A stretch of DNA of 51,137 nt, taken from NCBI GenBank assembly GCA_016204335.1, contig JACQKU010000004.1:1-51137 (forward strand). The letters run 5' to 3'. This DNA is from Candidatus Liptonbacteria bacterium (GTDB lineage Bacteria; Patescibacteriota; Minisyncoccia; UBA6257; 2-01-FULL-56-20). Below are positions 26,258 through 33,997 of the stretch, piece by piece (positions within the stretch are counted from its first letter, which is position 1; every line of letters starts with the position of its first letter). The notes beneath the pieces are model-generated. The model was not told where the DNA came from. It did not search any database and saw nothing but the letters and a program-made list of their open reading frames with translations. A program made the translations under genes and the position numbers.

Positions 26258-27906
26258 TTTATGCCTTTTCTGGCAACAGCCGCCTTGACGAATTCCACGA
26301 ACAACGGATGTGGGCGGAACGGCCGCGATTTCAATTCCGGATGGAACTGGGTGCCGAGGAAAAACGGATGGACGCTCCGCGAGAGTTCCATTATTTCCAT
26401 AAGGCGCCGGTCCGGAGAAATGCCGGAAAACGCCATACCCTTCTTTTCGAGGCGTTCGGTGTATTTCGGATTTACTTCGTATCGGTGCCTGTGCCGCTCG
26501 GAAATACGGCTCGTGCCGTACGCTTTTTCCGCGACAGTGTCTTTTTTGAGCATCGCCGGATACGCGCCGAGCCGCATCGTGGCGCCGTAATTTTTCTCCG
26601 CCATATTCTTTTTCTGCTCCGGCATAATGTCGATGACCGGGTCCGGAGTTTTCGGATTGATTTCGGTTGTGTTCGCTTTTTTCAGGCCCAGGACGTCTCT
26701 CGCGAATTCGACGACTGCCAACTGCATGCCGTAGCACAATCCGAAATACGGAATTTTCTTTTCTCGGCAAAAGCGGATGGCGGCGATTTTCCCCTCAACC
26801 CCGCGGCTGCCGAATCCTCCCGGAACTATGATACCGTCATATTTTGAAAGTTCCTGAAGTTTTTTGGGATTTTTTTCATATTCTTCCGCATCAAGCCATT
26901 CTATCGCCGGCTTCCGCTTGAACACGTATGCCGCGTGCTTGATGGCTTCAAGCACCGAAATATACGAGTCCACGAGCACGAAATCCCCGGTGCCGAAGTA
27001 CTTGCCGACGATTCCGATGCGGACTGTCTCTTTGCTCCGCTTTATTGTTTCAGAAAGTTTCCGCCAGTCGCGGAGGTCGCGCACTCCCGGTTTCAATCCT
27101 AGTTTTCCCAAAATCCTTTCTCCAAGCGCGTCCTTTTCGAAGTTGATGGGAACCTCGTAGATGCTCTCGACGTTGGGCGCGGAAATAATGTCGCGCTCGT
27201 TCACGCTGCAGTTAAGCGAAATGGTCTGTTTTCTTTTCTGGTCAATCGCGACGTTCGCCCGCGCTATGACGATATCGGGCTGGAGGCCGGCGGAGTTCAA
27301 CGAGCGCACCGCGTATTGTGTCGGTTTGGATTTCAGTTCGGTTCCGCCGGCTGCCATCGCCGGAAGAAAACTGACGAGGATAAGAAGCGCGTCTCCCGGC
27401 TTTTTTATTTTCAGCATGCGCACCGCCTCGAGAAAAAGAATGTTCTGGTACTCTCCGACTGTTCCGCCGATTTCGGTGATGACTATGTCCGCCTTCGCTT
27501 TCCATGCGGCGCGCTCGATGCGGCTGATAACCTCGAGGGGAATGTGCGGCACGACTTCCACCTGTCTTCCTTTATATTCCAAATTTCTTTCTCTTTGAAT
27601 CACCGAAAGATACACGCTTCCGGTCGTCATATAGTTCGCGCCCGTGAGGTCGCGGTCCAGAAACCGTTCGTAATTGCCCATATCCTGGTCGCACTCGGTG
27701 CCGTCGTCCAAAACGAACACCTCGCCGTGCTCGGTCGGATTCATAGTGCCGGCGTCCACGTTCACGTAAGGGTCGATTTTTACCGCCGTGGTCTCAAATC
27801 CGCGCGACTGGAGAATTTTTCCGATGGAAGCCGATGCGACGCCCTTGCCCACGCCCGACATCACGCCACCTACAACGAAAATATATTTTGGACTCGCTTT
27901 TGACAT
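26254..27906 (-). CDS. pyrG: CTP synthase
   Basis: 550 residues, full length. The amidoligase domain begins KYIFVVGGVMSGVGKGVASA (P-loop) and includes KIDPYVNVDAGTMNPTEHGE and ITEIGGTVGEYQN. The glutamine amidotransferase domain has PGGFGSRGVEGK, the nucleophile region FGLCYGMQLAVVEFARDV (Cys in GLCYGMQ) and the His/Glu pair HPFFLGTQFHPELKSRP. It makes CTP from UTP, ATP and glutamine. The 3' end is coupled to the DUF4258 gene. Confidence 0.97.
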   Translation of the reverse strand: MSKASPKYIFVVGGVMSGVGKGVASASIGKILQSRGFETTAVKIDPYVNVDAGTMNPTEHGEVFVLDDGTECDQDMGNYERFLDRDLTGANYMTTGSVYLSVIQRERNLEYKGRQVEVVPHIPLEVISRIERAAWKAKADIVITEIGGTVGEYQNILFLEAVRMLKIKKPGDALLILVSFLPAMAAGGTELKSKPTQYAVRSLNSAGLQPDIVIARANVAIDQKRKQTISLNCSVNERDIISAPNVESIYEVPINFEKDALGERILGKLGLKPGVRDLRDWRKLSETIKRSKETVRIGIVGKYFGTGDFVLVDSYISVLEAIKHAAYVFKRKPAIEWLDAEEYEKNPKKLQELSKYDGIIVPGGFGSRGVEGKIAAIRFCREKKIPYFGLCYGMQLAVVEFARDVLGLKKANTTEINPKTPDPVIDIMPEQKKNMAEKNYGATMRLGAYPAMLKKDTVAEKAYGTSRISERHRHRYEVNPKYTERLEKKGMAFSGISPDRRLMEIMELSRSVHPFFLGTQFHPELKSRPFRPHPLFVEFVKAAVARKGIK

Positions 27907-27969
27907 TACAATAAATATTTTTCGCTTTTATCGCCTATTCCTTTGTATCTCAAAACGGGAACTTATTCA

Positions 27970-28000
27970 ACCCCGCCTTTTTCCGTAAAAGGCGCGGGGT
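27970..28000 (-). terminator. Hairpin downstream of the histidine kinase gene
   Basis: On the minus strand ACCCCGCGCC and GGCGGGGT pair around an A/T-rich loop. It lies 50 bases beyond the kinase stop and upstream of pyrG. No long U-tract follows. Confidence 0.5.
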
Positions 28001-28052
28001 CAAGTACCGCCGTTTTACGCCTCCCGTCGCGCTTATGCATATGTGCGAGGTT

Positions 28053-29252
28053 TTACTGCGCCGGGGCTTCTCTCTGCGGCACCAGTTTCGGGTCTGTCGG
28101 CAGAGTGAAATAAATAACGGTGCCCCGATTCAGTTCCGATTCCGCCCAAATTTCTCCTCCGTGCGCCTGAACGATGTTTTTTGCTATGTAAAGACCCAAG
28201 CCCGTACCCTCGGTCTGGAATTTAACGGCGTTCTCGGCGCGGAAAAATTTCGTGAAAAGTTTTTCGAGCGCCTCGGACGCAACACCGATACCGGTGTCTT
28301 TCACGCTTACTTTCAAAAACGGCTTGTCCGCAACGGGCTCGACTTTCACGATTACCTCGCCGTCTTTCATATTGTAGCGAATCGCGTTTTCCAAAAGATT
28401 GACGACCGCGAGCGAGAGTTTTGGGGCGTCAATGTTCACCATGGGAAGTTGCGCCTGTGGCGGGTCGAAATAGAGCCGGACGCCGGCGCGGCTGGCTTGA
28501 GACAGCGACTGGCTCAAAATCTGATTCAGGAAAACGGTAATGTCCGCCGGTTCGAAGCGATAGCCGAATTTCCCCTCCTCGATTTTGGAGATGTTCAAAA
28601 AATCTTCGACAATTTTCAACAAAATCCTGCTGGCGCTGAACGCGCCTTTGACGATTTCCTTGTTTGCCTCGCTGAGTTCTTTGTCGCCGTTTAGCGCCTC
28701 GAGCGCCCAGCTTATTTGCGTAATCGGGGTTTTCAACTGATGCGAGGCTATGGTTAAAAATTCCTCTTTTGATTTAAGAATGGCGGTTTCTCTGGTGCGG
28801 TCGCGGATAACTTTCAAGAATTTTGCCTGTCCGCTTTCGGCTGGACGGAGTGAGCCTTCGGCGAGACGAAGTCCGCTTTCGGCGCCGCCGAGAGGCGAAG
28901 TGGTCACCCGGAATTCAAGCGTCGGCTCCGTAAAAGAAATGTCGACGACTTGCGGCCATGTTCCGGCCGGAGAACGCGAAATCATCACGGGCGCGAGCGA
29001 AGGGAAAAGCGTCTGTACCAGAACGCGGAGTTCGGGTTTTTCCGCCTCCCGCGCCTGCAGGGATTTTCCGATTATCGAGTCGGCGCTCATCTTAAACAGC
29101 TTTTCCGCCGCAGGATTGAAAAAAAGTATCCGGAAATCCTGGTCGTAAACCACGATGCCGTCGTCAATGCTCCAAATGACGCGTTCGAGTTCGTTGGTTT
29201 CGACGCTCGGCGGTTGCTCGGGAATGTTCAAAAATTTCCTGAAAAAATCCAT
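28053..29252 (-). CDS. Soluble PAS-containing sensor histidine kinase
   Basis: 399 residues. PAS domain about residues 25-140 (ELERVIWSIDDGIVVYDQDF; LFFNPAAEKLFKMSADSIIG). The HisKA H-box is TIASHQLKTPITQISWALEA, and the ATPase domain has NLLENAIRYN (N box), VKDTGIGVASEAL (G1) and GTGLGLYIAKNIV (G2). No transmembrane helix is present, so it senses a cytoplasmic cue. No response regulator is adjacent. Between PAS and HisKA, GGAESGLRLAEGSLRPAESG is encoded by a dispersed repeat inserted in frame (28828-28890). Confidence 0.88.
   Translation of the reverse strand: MDFFRKFLNIPEQPPSVETNELERVIWSIDDGIVVYDQDFRILFFNPAAEKLFKMSADSIIGKSLQAREAEKPELRVLVQTLFPSLAPVMISRSPAGTWPQVVDISFTEPTLEFRVTTSPLGGAESGLRLAEGSLRPAESGQAKFLKVIRDRTRETAILKSKEEFLTIASHQLKTPITQISWALEALNGDKELSEANKEIVKGAFSASRILLKIVEDFLNISKIEEGKFGYRFEPADITVFLNQILSQSLSQASRAGVRLYFDPPQAQLPMVNIDAPKLSLAVVNLLENAIRYNMKDGEVIVKVEPVADKPFLKVSVKDTGIGVASEALEKLFTKFFRAENAVKFQTEGTGLGLYIAKNIVQAHGGEIWAESELNRGTVIYFTLPTDPKLVPQREAPAQ
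28828..28890. repeat. In-frame repeat in the histidine kinase gene
   Basis: CCGCTTTCGGC occurs twice, separated by TGGACGGAGTGAGCCTTCGG and a GCGAGACGAAGT segment. It translates to AESGLRLAEGSLRPAESG between the PAS and HisKA domains and looks like a dispersed repeat rather than part of either domain. Confidence 0.6.
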
Positions 29253-29278
29253 TGTGAAAAATCCTTTTGTGAATTATA

Positions 29279-29401
29279 CCAGGCAGTGAAAATTCGACCA
29301 CTCGAAACATAGATTGCCATCTTCCCGCTTCCCGCGAGAACGGAAGGATACCATCAAACTATGACAAAAACCACTGAAGAAGTCGAATTTCTACTGCCTG
29401 G
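29279..29401. repeat. 123-nt inverted-repeat element C
   Basis: Arms CCAGGCAGTGAAAATTCGAC (29279-29298) and the complement of GTCGAATTTCTACTGCCTGG (29382-29401) agree at 18 of 20 positions, with the same AGTGAA/AGTAGA asymmetry as element A at 4099-4237. The interior is unrelated to that of element A. It lies between the kinase and exonuclease genes, where no other feature is seen (29405-29517 also empty). Confidence 0.8.
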
Positions 29402-29517
29402 TTATACCACATACTTCACCGCGGCTTTTTACATTTGGCAGCGAGTCCGCAAGGGAAACCCAGTTTCATTTGCGGCGAGCGAACCAAATGGAAAAATGTT
29501 ACGCTTCGTGACATTTT

Positions 29518-30432
29518 TCAGGAGAATATTTTGCCTTGTCGGCTTTGCTTTTTCGCATTCGCGCCGCTGCCGTTTTCGAGGCGTTTGAGAAATGTCCCGA
29601 ATCCGAGTTCCCTAAAATACTCTTTAAGCGCGTCCCTGTCTTCAATCCGCTTCAACTCCTCGATTCCCGAAATACCGACATCCAATTTCGTTTCAAGTTC
29701 CACCAGTTTTTTTGAAAGCTTTATTTCTGTTTCGGCTTTTTGGAATTTCTCTCTGACTTTTTCCGGCAGTTTGTCCAAGTTGTCAAACATTCCCTCGATT
29801 GTTCCGAATCGTTTAACGAGTTCGCCCGCGGTTTTTGGCCCGATGCCGGGCGCGCCTTTGATGTTATCCGACGTGTCGCCGACCAGCGCCTTGTAATCCG
29901 ACATCTCTTTCGGTTTGAGGCCGTAGCGCTCCAAAACTGCCTGTTCGTCATAGATTGTTGTTTCGCTGATTCCTTTCTTGAACGCGCGGACGACTATTTT
30001 TTTTCCGCGCACCATCTGAAGCGTATCGAGGTCGCCGGTCAAAATGACGACATTTGTGTCAGATTCGTCTCCGAATTTTTCCGCGAGCGTCGCGATTAAA
30101 TCATCCGCCTCGAATCCGGGTTTTTCGAAAACGCGGATGCCGAATTTCCGGAACAGCGTCTGCGCTTCGATAATCTGCGATATCAAACCGTCGGGAGTCG
30201 GCGGGCGCTGGGCTTTATACTCCGAATATTCTTTCTTGCGGAATGTCGGCTCCGGCCTGTCGAAACAAGCGGCTACGTACTCGGGATTTTCCTCGCGGGT
30301 TATTTTCAAAAGGATGTTCGTCAGGCCGTAAATCGCCTGTATCGGCCTGCCGTCGGCAGAGGTAAGCGGGGGCATCGCGTGAAAACAGCGGTGGATTATC
30401 GAATTAGCGTCGATGAGAAGAAGGGTTTTCAT
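29518..30432 (-). CDS. 5'-3' exonuclease (PolA N-terminal domain type)
   Basis: 304 residues covering the FEN-like domain only: LLLIDANSIIHRCFHAMPPL, AACFDRPEPTFRK, IRVFEKPGFEADDLIATLAE, VVILTGDLDTLQM, YKALVGDTSDNIKGAPGIGP (helix-3-turn-helix). The metal-binding acidic residues are in place. No polymerase domain follows, so it is a stand-alone flap/5' exonuclease for RNA-primer removal, or PolA is split. Last gene of the lamin-tail/tsaE run, 12 bp after the 2H phosphoesterase. Confidence 0.9.
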   Translation of the reverse strand: MKTLLLIDANSIIHRCFHAMPPLTSADGRPIQAIYGLTNILLKITREENPEYVAACFDRPEPTFRKKEYSEYKAQRPPTPDGLISQIIEAQTLFRKFGIRVFEKPGFEADDLIATLAEKFGDESDTNVVILTGDLDTLQMVRGKKIVVRAFKKGISETTIYDEQAVLERYGLKPKEMSDYKALVGDTSDNIKGAPGIGPKTAGELVKRFGTIEGMFDNLDKLPEKVREKFQKAETEIKLSKKLVELETKLDVGISGIEELKRIEDRDALKEYFRELGFGTFLKRLENGSGANAKKQSRQGKIFS

Positions 30433-30444
30433 AACAAAACGATA

Positions 30445-31056
30445 TTAAAAGGATAATTTTTTTACTATCCTTTGGCACGAATGAGAGGGTCCAAGTTCAC
30501 ATACGTAGAGATACCTGGGCTTGAATCTAAATAACTTAGCTTTTCTGATTTTTAGTTCTGGGGTTTTACCTTTGAAGCTCGTCAGTGTTACGTGGGGTCT
30601 GAAGTTAGAACCCATCGCTGGAGTTCCATATTTTTTAATAAAGCGAACTCTTGCCTTTCGCGTCTTTTGGGGAAGATAGCTTAAGCTCCAAAAGTCTTCG
30701 GTGCCATAATCCCGGTCATAGTACTTAAGCGTATTTTTAATGATTGTTATGTGTAGCGTTTTGATCCATTTCGGCTTGTCGAACATTAAAAGAGTTGGTT
30801 CGATTATCGTGGTTTGAAGATTGCCGGGTTTAAACTCTTTGATTGTTCGCTTAACTTCAGAAACGAATGAGTCGAAATTTTTCGGTTTTACTGCGATGTG
30901 ATAAAGGGATATATGTGGAATAAATGAATTTTCCCCCAATGTCCACTCCGTTCCGTATATGGAAAATTCTTTACTTAATTTCCGAGCATAATCGGATACT
31001 TCTTTCGGAGGAAGAATTACAATATCGAAATAGTTTTTCCAGACCTGCTTTTTCAT
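30445..31056 (-). CDS. 2H phosphoesterase superfamily protein (2'-5' RNA ligase-like)
   Basis: 203 residues with the two expected catalytic motifs: FIPHISLYHI (HxS, near residue 49) and FRPHVTLTSF (HxT, near residue 153). Their spacing fits the LigT/2H fold, which cleaves or joins 2',5' or cyclic phosphates in RNA or nucleotides. The substrate is unknown. More AT-rich than its operon partners, which suggests a separate origin. Lies between tsaE and the exonuclease gene. Confidence 0.75.
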   Translation of the reverse strand: MKKQVWKNYFDIVILPPKEVSDYARKLSKEFSIYGTEWTLGENSFIPHISLYHIAVKPKNFDSFVSEVKRTIKEFKPGNLQTTIIEPTLLMFDKPKWIKTLHITIIKNTLKYYDRDYGTEDFWSLSYLPQKTRKARVRFIKKYGTPAMGSNFRPHVTLTSFKGKTPELKIRKAKLFRFKPRYLYVCELGPSHSCQRIVKKLSF

Positions 31057-31072
31057 GGGTTAATTTTGATAC

Positions 31073-31534
31073 TTATTTGCATATTGGTATCGATGTTCTT
31101 AAAGTTCTCTGATTTTCTTTTTTGCCGTGCGTAAAGTTTACCCAAATTGCGTTCCGTGGCAATACCCGCTTCAGTTTATCCGCCCATTCTATCAAGATAA
31201 CATTTTCGGGGCCGCGCAACGCCTCGCGCAATCCAAGCTCCAGAAGCTCTTTTGGTTTTCGAAGCCGGTACGCGTCGATATGAAACAAACTTTTAAATTT
31301 CCCGTTCTTGAGTTCCAAGCGCCTCATAATGATAAATGTCGGGCTCAGCGCGCGCTTCCCGATGCCGATACCACGAAAAAACCCTTGTATAAACGTGGTT
31401 TTTCCGCTACCGAGCCCGCCGGAAAGACCGACAACCACCGCTTGCTTTTGCGTCCCGCGCGCCAAAATCTTTTTCGCGAGACGCTCTCCGAGTTTTTTAG
31501 TCTCTGCCGAAGAACAGGTTTGATAAGTAATCAT
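31073..31534 (-). CDS. tsaE: tRNA threonylcarbamoyladenosine biosynthesis ATPase TsaE
   Basis: 153 residues from the ATG at 31532-31534 (MITYQTCSSAETKKLGERLA). The P-loop is LSGGLGSGKTTFIQGF, the following strand SPTFIIMRRL, then FHIDAYRLRKPKELLELGL and VILIEWADKL. These are the TsaE motifs (G-x-L-G-A/S-GKT; SPTF; H-x-D-x-YR; EW). It is needed with TsaB/TsaD for t6A37 of ANN-decoding tRNAs. It overlaps the lamin-tail gene by 38 bases. A longer frame to 31606 would lie wholly inside that gene. Confidence 0.93.
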   Translation of the reverse strand: MITYQTCSSAETKKLGERLAKKILARGTQKQAVVVGLSGGLGSGKTTFIQGFFRGIGIGKRALSPTFIIMRRLELKNGKFKSLFHIDAYRLRKPKELLELGLREALRGPENVILIEWADKLKRVLPRNAIWVNFTHGKKENQRTLRTSIPICK

Positions 31535-32069
31535 TTCTTTTAAAAAGAACGATTGTGAAAAAAGCGAGGAGGAGCGCAAGGCCAATGGTAAGCCCAGCGA
31601 TGTCAAAATATTTAACGGGGTTATTGAGTGGCTGGCCGGCGGGGTAAGCGTTATTAATCAAAAAATTTCCGTTATCGACGGCTTTGTTAACCTGCCCCGG
31701 AGTCGGCTCTGCGAAAATGAAATCATTCTTGCCAAGCCCTCCTTCGCTAAAACTTCGGCGGGCAAAGCTTTTCCCGTCCGGCGCGCTGCCTAAAAATCCC
31801 GACTGGTCGACCAATCTTCCGGCATTGTCGTAAAGAAAAATTGTTTCGCTGTTATTGCGGAGCGTAAGTTTGGTTTCGTTTCTTTTGAGAACCAAATACG
31901 CGCCGGCATCGACGCTATGATTTTTAAGAAAGACCTTTTTGCCGTTTCCGTTTTTCAGAAACCATCCATTCAGTGAAACCGGCGATTGGCCGCCGTTGAA
32001 AAGCTCCACCCACTCGCCAGCCGCGTCGGCCCCCGCCGGATTCGGGAGCCATTCGTTAATTAAAATCAT
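31497..32069 (-). CDS. Lamin-tail-domain membrane protein
   Basis: 190 residues. The lamin tail beta-sandwich is in residues 1-115 (LINEWLPNPAGADAAGEWVE, LFNGGQSPVSLNGWFLKNGN, ETIFLYDNAGRLVDQSG), and a C-terminal transmembrane helix spans about 157-178 (LTIGLALLLAFFTIVLF). No signal peptide precedes the domain, so export or topology is unclear. The segment FARRSFSEGGLGK near residue 100 is encoded by a CTTCGC/GCGAAG dispersed repeat (31737-31772). The first 11 codons are duplicated 739 bp upstream (32761-32808), on the far side of the TrpR-like gene. Confidence 0.8.
   Translation of the reverse strand: MILINEWLPNPAGADAAGEWVELFNGGQSPVSLNGWFLKNGNGKKVFLKNHSVDAGAYLVLKRNETKLTLRNNSETIFLYDNAGRLVDQSGFLGSAPDGKSFARRSFSEGGLGKNDFIFAEPTPGQVNKAVDNGNFLINNAYPAGQPLNNPVKYFDIAGLTIGLALLLAFFTIVLFKRNDYLSNLFFGRD
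31737..31772. repeat. In-frame repeat in the lamin-tail gene
   Basis: CCTCCTTCGCTAAAACTTCG followed by GCGGGC resembles the TTCGCTAAAAGCTTCGCAGG hairpin inside tmRNA (2710-2729). It is read as ARRSFSEGGL on the minus strand and belongs to a dispersed hairpin repeat type. Confidence 0.55.
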
Positions 32070-32115
32070 TTAATTCTTGAACTATGACTTAAATAAATAT
32101 AATCAAACGCTCTCT

Positions 32116-32149
32116 CTTCTGCTGTTATGATATGTCATAACAGCAGAAG
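32116..32149. promoter_or_regulatory. Palindromic site 1 (perfect 15-bp arms)
   Basis: CTTCTGCTGTTATGA, a 4-nt centre TATG, then the exact complement TCATAACAGCAGAAG. The inner TGTTATGA core is shared with sites at 32614-32633 and 32677-32696. It lies 47 bases upstream of the lamin-tail gene and just past the end of the TrpR-like gene, so it could control the lamin-tail/tsaE operon. Confidence 0.75.
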
Positions 32150-32154
32150 GGGAT

Positions 32155-32598
32155 TCAATGCCAACTGGGAATACGGAGTGTTCCGTACTTTGTACGGACA
32201 AGTCTGCCCGTATGTTTCGTTTTTGCGTTTGCCGGGTCAGCGCTATATTTCTTTTTTTTCCGCTCTTTTTTGCTTCGTTCAGAGTAACTTCGGTAATTAT
32301 TTTCAATAGTCGCCTTTTTTACGGCGTTTATGGTTTGGAGCGAGAGCGAAAGTTCCCTGCTTAATTGTCTTTGTCCTTTCCCGCGCGCAAGTCCTTCAAA
32401 AGCGGCGGCGCGCATTACCAAATTATTACGTTCGTGTAGAGTAAACAATCTCAAGAACAGCCCCTTTGAGGCCGATAGTTTTCGCCACGATGCCTCCTGC
32501 CATTCTCGACGCGAAGAGTACTCGCCAATCCCGGGAATCACCGCCGAGGGCCTGCTTCCCGTGTGTCTTTTCTCTGTACTTGTATGTTTTTCGCTCAT
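32155..32598 (-). CDS. TrpR/YerC-like helix-turn-helix regulator
   Basis: 147 residues. The TrpR-like DNA-binding core is in residues 45-97: LFLRLFTLHERNNLVMRAAA, FEGLARGKGQRQLSRELSLS, LQTINAVKKAT. The N-terminus is basic with GIGEYSSRREWQE, and the C-terminus is a long Lys/Arg-rich tail (RSKKERKKKKYSA). Three palindromes with the TGTTATG core surround the gene, two of them between its start and the upstream region, the nearer overlapping a TAAAAT-like -10 (minus strand, about 32604-32609). Autoregulation is therefore likely. A corepressor is not evident. The gene with its sites lies between a duplicated 5' end of the lamin-tail gene, so it seems to be an inserted cassette. Confidence 0.72.
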   Translation of the reverse strand: MSEKHTSTEKRHTGSRPSAVIPGIGEYSSRREWQEASWRKLSASKGLFLRLFTLHERNNLVMRAAAFEGLARGKGQRQLSRELSLSLQTINAVKKATIENNYRSYSERSKKERKKKKYSADPANAKTKHTGRLVRTKYGTLRIPSWH

Positions 32599-32613
32599 TG
32601 TGCGATTTTAACA

Positions 32614-32633
32614 TGTTATGCAGAAGCATAACA
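32614..32633. promoter_or_regulatory. Palindromic site 2
   Basis: TGTTATGC-AGAA-GCATAACA, perfect 8-bp arms, 16 bases upstream of the TrpR-like start and just upstream of its likely -10 box. Candidate operator. Confidence 0.75.
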
Positions 32634-32676
32634 GCCGTGAAACTGCGGAGGGGTTGCGTTGCGGAACACACTACGG

Positions 32677-32696
32677 TGTTATGATACATCATAACA
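32677..32696. promoter_or_regulatory. Palindromic site 3
   Basis: TGTTATGAT-AC-ATCATAACA, perfect 9-bp arms, 63 bases upstream of site 2. Same core as sites 1 and 2. Candidate operator. Confidence 0.75.
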
Positions 32697-32760
32697 GGCC
32701 GGCCTGCGCTTCGATTTCTCTATTCGCTTCGTTTCATTATATTATGTCGATTTGACCTGA

Positions 32761-32808
32761 TTAAATTACCGCTACCGGATTCGGAAGCCATTCGTTGATG
32801 AAAATCAT
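32761..32808 (-). pseudogene. Orphan 5' end of the lamin-tail gene
   Basis: The minus strand reads ATG ATT TTC ATC AAC GAA TGG and continues to a TAA after 15 codons (MIFINEWLPNPVAVI). The first 11 codons match the intact gene (MILINEWLPNP) with three base changes. It marks the outer edge of the TrpR-like cassette. Apart from this remnant and an AT-rich inverted repeat (about 32815-32880), the stretch to ruvB is empty. Confidence 0.75.
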
Positions 32809-32892
32809 GTTAAATCGGCGAATGACGAACCGGTTGCAAATTTACGAATTCGCATATTCGCAATAAAATTCGCCATTCGTTGATGTATAGTC

Positions 32893-33897
32893 CTACAGCA
32901 ACTCCCCGCTCCGTTTAATCCCCAGATGCTCGTACGCCGCCGGCAGAGCCATTCTGCCGCCCGAAGTCCGCTTCAAAAACCCGAGTGTCATAAGATACGG
33001 CTCATAAATGTCTTCGATGACGCCGCGGTCTTCGTTAAGCGCGGCGGCGAGCGTTCCGACTCCAACAGGCCCGCCGGCGAACTTATTGATGATTGTCTCG
33101 AGAAGCCGCCTGTCCTGCGGTTCAAGCCCCCGTTCGTCAATGTCCAAAAGTTCAAGGGCTTTTTTCGCTATCTTTTCGTCAACCGAACCCTCGCCGTGCA
33201 CTTCCGCGTAGTCCCGAGCGCGTTTCAAAAGCCGATTCGCGACCCTCGGCGTCGCCCGCGAAGCCATGGCGAGAATTTCAACCGCTCCGCCGGTTGTCTT
33301 GATTTTCAAAATATCCGCGGAGCGTTTTAAAATCGCCTTGATATCTTCAGGGTTGTAATAATCGAGGCGTAATGTCGCGCCGAATCTAGAACGGAGCGGC
33401 TGGGACAAAAGATTCTCCCGCGTGGTCGCGGCAATCAGGGTAAACGGCGGCAAATCCAAAGTCAAACTCCGCGCGGCCGGCCCCTTGCCCACCATCAGAT
33501 GAAGTTTCCGGCTTTCCATCGCGGGATAGAGCACTTCCTCTATTAAACGATTGATGCGGTGCGCCTCGTCGATAAAAAGTATTTCGCCCGGTTCCATGTT
33601 TGTGAGAATGGCTGCCATATCGCCGAGTTTTTCCAGCGCCGGACCGGAAGTGGTTTTCACCGCCGCTCCCATTTCTTTCGCGACAAGATACGCGAGCGTT
33701 GTTTTGCCGAGTCCGGCTTGCCCGCAAAAAAGAAGATGGTCCATCGCTTCGTTCCGCCCCTGCGCCGCATCGATAATAATTCTCAAATTATTCTTGATTT
33801 TTTCCTGGCCGAAATACTCTTCCCATTTCGCCGGCCGAAGCGCCTGGTCAACGGTAATATCGTCGCTCGCCTGAGCAATATGATTTTTTGATTTCAT
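32893..33897 (-). CDS. ruvB: Holliday junction helicase motor RuvB
   Basis: 334 residues, full length. N-terminal LRPAKWEEYFGQEKIKNNLR, Walker A CGQAGLGKTTLAYLVAKEMG, Walker B ILFIDEAHRI, sensor 1 IAATTRENLLSQPLRSRFGA (arginine finger), and the C-terminal winged helix (DRGVIEDIYEPYLMTLGFLK, RTSGGRMALPAAYEHLG). It drives branch migration with RuvA (18855) and RuvC (37715). Single-gene transcription unit. Confidence 0.97.
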   Translation of the reverse strand: MKSKNHIAQASDDITVDQALRPAKWEEYFGQEKIKNNLRIIIDAAQGRNEAMDHLLFCGQAGLGKTTLAYLVAKEMGAAVKTTSGPALEKLGDMAAILTNMEPGEILFIDEAHRINRLIEEVLYPAMESRKLHLMVGKGPAARSLTLDLPPFTLIAATTRENLLSQPLRSRFGATLRLDYYNPEDIKAILKRSADILKIKTTGGAVEILAMASRATPRVANRLLKRARDYAEVHGEGSVDEKIAKKALELLDIDERGLEPQDRRLLETIINKFAGGPVGVGTLAAALNEDRGVIEDIYEPYLMTLGFLKRTSGGRMALPAAYEHLGIKRSGELL

Positions 33898-33961
33898 GGT
33901 TTTTAAAATTTTAGTGAAAATTTCCGTATCGGAGGGGCTCGCCCTGAGCCGCGTCGAAGGG

Positions 33962-33990
33962 TTGACAAAATAAAACGCTTATGCTAACAT
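33962..33990 (+). promoter_or_regulatory. Strong sigma-70 promoter for a non-coding RNA
   Basis: TTGACA (33962-33967), 17-nt spacer, TAACAT (33985-33990). No ORF follows on this strand; a structured RNA candidate begins about seven bases downstream. A CCCTGAGCC...GTCGAAGGG dispersed repeat abuts it upstream. Confidence 0.75.
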
Positions 33991-33997
33991 ACTGCCC

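Noticed and set aside
26000-26770. 256-residue frame ending in the DUF4258 protein.
   Set aside because: All residues before MIHFTK are antiparallel-free shadow of pyrG in another frame; the ATG at 26257 overlaps the pyrG stop neatly.
4099-29401. Elements A-C as integron attC sites.
   Set aside because: The arms are asymmetric as in attC, but no integrase gene, no GTTRRRY/RYYYAAC core at the ends and no cassette array are visible; kept only as a hairpin family.
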